Source: Motacilla alba alba
Taxonomy: Eukaryota > Chordata > Aves > Passeriformes > Motacillidae
Assembly: GCF_015832195.1 (NCBI RefSeq)
Contig: NC_052046.1
Span: 46,696,473 to 46,760,472, forward strand
Length of the DNA stretch: 64,000 nt
Direction: 5' to 3'
Shown here piece by piece: positions 60,952 through 64,000 of this stretch (position 1 is its first letter; every line of letters starts with the position of its first letter). The notes beneath the pieces were generated by a model. That model was given only the letters and a program-made list of their open reading frames with translations. It did no database searches and had not been told where the DNA came from. The translations under genes were made by a program, and so were the position numbers.

Positions 60952-63900
60952 ATGTTAAAAAATTCACTTCTAAAGAGTAAAGTTTAACCAGACCTGAGGA
61001 GTTCTCAGACAAAAATTGGAAAAAACAAACCATAAAGAGCCTGCTTTACAATAATTTTCCTTAAATTGAATAAACTTCACAGTGCACAACAGAAAAATTA
61101 TAGATATTAGAAGGGAAATTATCTGTAGGTCATTTCATTTTAATTTTCCTGGAAATCTTCAGTCAGCAGCATCACAGAGTATATCCCTCTAATTTGCCAT
61201 AGAAGGCCAAATTCTGCTAATATGGAAAAACCTTTGCCTAGGGCATTTTCCCTGTGATCTTTCTTCAAAGCTAGGGGAGAGAATTCCTTGCAATGAATTG
61301 GCCACTCTCCTCCATACAGATACAAGCTGAGGTGGCAGCTTGTATTTCTACCATTCAAGCTCTATAGCTTGAGTCCTAGTGCTCTGAACCCATGGAGTAC
61401 AATTTCTGGCCAGTTGCTCTTGCTGTTTGACACCAAATCACTTTGCCTTACTCTTTGCTTATTTCCAGTAAGTGTTTTGTGGGCTTTTGTCATTTGCAGG
61501 ACAGAACAATGAGATTTTTATAGATAATTTCACAAGCTGTATGTTTTCCTTGGCAGGAAGATTAAGGGCACTGGGCTAGCTGCCTGATGGAGGCAAGAAG
61601 CACTTGAAATACTGGATGCCCAGTTACCACCCATCTAAAAAGGAGACACCTAATTCTAGAAGACAGCCATTAAGACAATGTCACAGGAAGACCTACAAAC
61701 TTTAACAGCAGTGCAGGAAATTTCAGTTATTTCATGTGAATTTGTAGCAAGCCTTACTTTCCTCAGTAGGAGAAGGAAGAGACAAGGAGCTGTCCTTCAG
61801 CCAGGCTCCTTCCTAAGGCACCTGCCACTCTTGCAATATGTCAAACCCAAATTGCACATTTCCTGAATGATTGAGCTTGGGCACTGAGCAAGTATATCAC
61901 TTGCTGGAGCTCCTGACCCTCTGACTATTGAGGAAGCTGCCCACAGTAATGGCCCTGCAGCTCCTGTCTGATGCTGATCCCTGTGTCAGCACTTCATTCC
62001 CCTTCATGGATGGACAGCTTTTTCTCCAGCAACCACACAGGAGTGTCCCTGCTGCAGTCACAACTTCACTCTGCACAATGGGCATGGGCAATGTCACTTC
62101 CCAGTGACGTTGGCAGAAGACAGTTTTTAAGATCTTACAGTTTTCTTAAAAGTCTTGGGGATTTTTAAGAAGAATATACTTTCCCCTCACAGTGTTGGTA
62201 GGGCTTGACTACTTGTCCTAATTCCTAAAACTCTGAATTTGTTATTTTTAATACTGTGAATGGCAGAATTGTCATCCAATTTAATTTCTGTCACAAAAGT
62301 CCAAGTGGGAAAGCCAAAGTCCTTACCTTATCCCTGTGAATATTATGATACAATAAATTTCAAGATTAGAAAATGGAGTAATGCTTATTTCAAACCTGTT
62401 TTAAGAATTACTGATTCCCCATTCCTGCTAAAATTTCGCTCTTTAACAATTGCATTTGGACCCTCATTAAGCAAACACAATAAGCACAATTCTAATACTG
62501 TACAAGCATGTAGCTCCATCTTGTGCAGTAGAGTCATCAGTTCCACTCTTGCTGGACTATAGTCTTATTTTGTAAGTTAACAGCACCACTTTAGAGGTGC
62601 TATTACCTGTTGTTCCTGAAGCTTGGTTTTTCACTGGCATATCACAAGTAGATTCACTATGCATGCCTGATGTGCACACTGTTAGAAAAGAAAAATCCTA
62701 CTTCTTTTTGTTTCTGCAGCCCATCAACCCACAGTTCTCACAGGTAGCAGAAAGGTTTGATAATATCCCAGATTTTTTCAGATTTTGTACATTTAAAAAG
62801 GGAATCAGCTATTTTGATCACTTGAAAAGTGATTTGGAGGTGTTAATACAAAAATCGTAACCAATATATATCTGGAATGCAAATGGAAAGGATGCTATAG
62901 CGCTGAGGTTCCTTTTTCAGGTAATTAAAAATTTAGCTTGGCACAAAGTTCCTTAATTGTATTGTCATTGGGAATGGAAACTGGGAACCCTCAGATATCT
63001 ACAGAACTGTCCTTTCAGTAGCTACCCTGCATTACACAGAAAGCATGCTGCGGGAGAATTTTTTAAAATTTTCAAGCTGCCATTGAGATAAAAATCTGAA
63101 GTTTCTCATGATTCTTTGAACCCTCTCCAATCTTCTTGAGATTATTGGAAACAAAGTATCTTTGCATATTTTTTGTGCATTCCTGTTTCTATCTGCTTCA
63201 TGCTGGACCAGAAAAGCCACAAAAAAACCAATTTATCTCAGGCAGGGCTTTAAGTTTTCTGGTTTTCCAGGAAACTTGCTGCTTTTTGACCCTTTATACC
63301 TACTGGAAACCTTATCTATGTACTACTGCTTCTAATGAAAGGCTTTACAGCTGGCAGGGGAGGGCAGAGGCAGCCATGATTTCACACATCATCAGATAAT
63401 GACTTCTGGACTCTGGAAAAGAATGCCTCACCACAACAGACAAAGAGGCTTTGTCAGGTTCAAATTGGTCAAATTAATAAGAAACTTTTATTTAGTGGAT
63501 GTGAACCTGATTATGATACTTCAAGTGCTGTGGTTTCCTAAGCAAGCATTCTTGTTTCAATGTTTTTGTACTACTTCTGATTCCTGTGTCTCTGTGGGAA
63601 AGTTCTGTACAGATTCTTTATTAAAATAGGACAACAGGAAAATTGACTTTTCCTCTATATGAATATAAGCAATTTCCAGCCAAGAAAGACAAAGGTTAAC
63701 ACAAAGTCTGCATAGGGCATCTGATGACAAAGTCCTTCTACTTTAAAATAAATAATTAAATAAACATCCTTTCATCGCTACATTCCTTTCATTTTCCACT
63801 ACATATGAGGCAAAAGCAGGGGGCAGATAATATCTAGGAGTGTTTTGCTACTAGTTTTTTGTCCTAAGTGACCCTCTTAGACAGCTGGCCAAACTAGTGT

Positions 63901-64000
63901 TAATATTTCACCTCTGTTCTTCTTGGGAAAGCCAACGCCCTGAAATTTTCATGTTGTCTGTTTGCTTTTAACTAGTGCTTGACTGAGGCTGAGAAACCTA
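60952..64000. other. AT-rich stretch without recognisable genes
   Basis: No recognised gene, RNA gene or named repeat. Frames of 60-100 residues on both strands lack motifs and overlap. A splice-bounded 24-base segment at 62720-62743 was considered and rejected. Confidence 0.55.

Noticed and set aside
60581..60958. 125-residue open frame
   Set aside because: It lies almost entirely inside the solo LTR and is antisense to it.
62720..62743. 24-base microexon candidate with good acceptor and donor
   Set aside because: It is too short to judge. Such acceptor/donor pairs are expected many times by chance in 64 kb.

Overview
This looks like a stretch of bird nuclear genome, probably from a songbird. 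The sequence is AT-rich and intergenic or intronic in character, with no long protein-coding gene. The bird call rests on the repeats: three CR1 LINE copies (two with the typical 3' end that reads like 'gaatca-caga-atgg' or tandem 'attctgtg') and several retroviral LTRs of kinds I know from avian, and in part passerine, genomes. The passerine level is inference, because no database search was possible.

Layout from left to right. 1-4881: AT-rich, with one splice-bounded open stretch at 284-439. 4882-6930: two 109-base arms in inverted orientation, about 1.8 kb apart. 8585-9788: a 5'-truncated CR1 with a long readable reverse-transcriptase frame. 9789-17619: nothing recognisable beyond short repeats. 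17620-17879, 26807-about 27690 and 35409-35454: three pieces of one LTR-like family in both orientations. 18360-19340: a G-rich microsatellite followed by a GC-rich patch. 23032-23744: an LTR interrupted at its TATA box by a second LTR (23278-23573), which carries a clean 6-base target duplication. 23999-24384: a second, reversed CR1. 35690-36373: a CpG-rich patch next to an LTR with TATA, stem-loop and AATAAA. 36374-54996: mostly plain sequence with low-complexity tracts, a possible 3'-terminal exon at 46196-46402 and a GC-richer patch with overlapping ORFs at 50800-51690. 55015-55947: a 930-base compound array of GGAA and a 13-base GGAA/GTGGC unit. 57613-58920: a third, reversed CR1. 60277-60945: a solo LTR with a perfect 6-base target duplication.

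There is no operon or pathway here. The only protein logic is the CR1 reverse transcriptase, and all three copies are broken. No tRNA, rRNA or CRISPR array was seen. Most apparent ORFs of 60-160 residues fit chance open frames in AT-rich DNA, and those of 260-319 residues are translations of the GGAA array. The best candidates for unusual biology are the GGAA/ETS-type array, the inverted-repeat pair and the LTR nested in another LTR's promoter. Host exons are only tentatively proposed.
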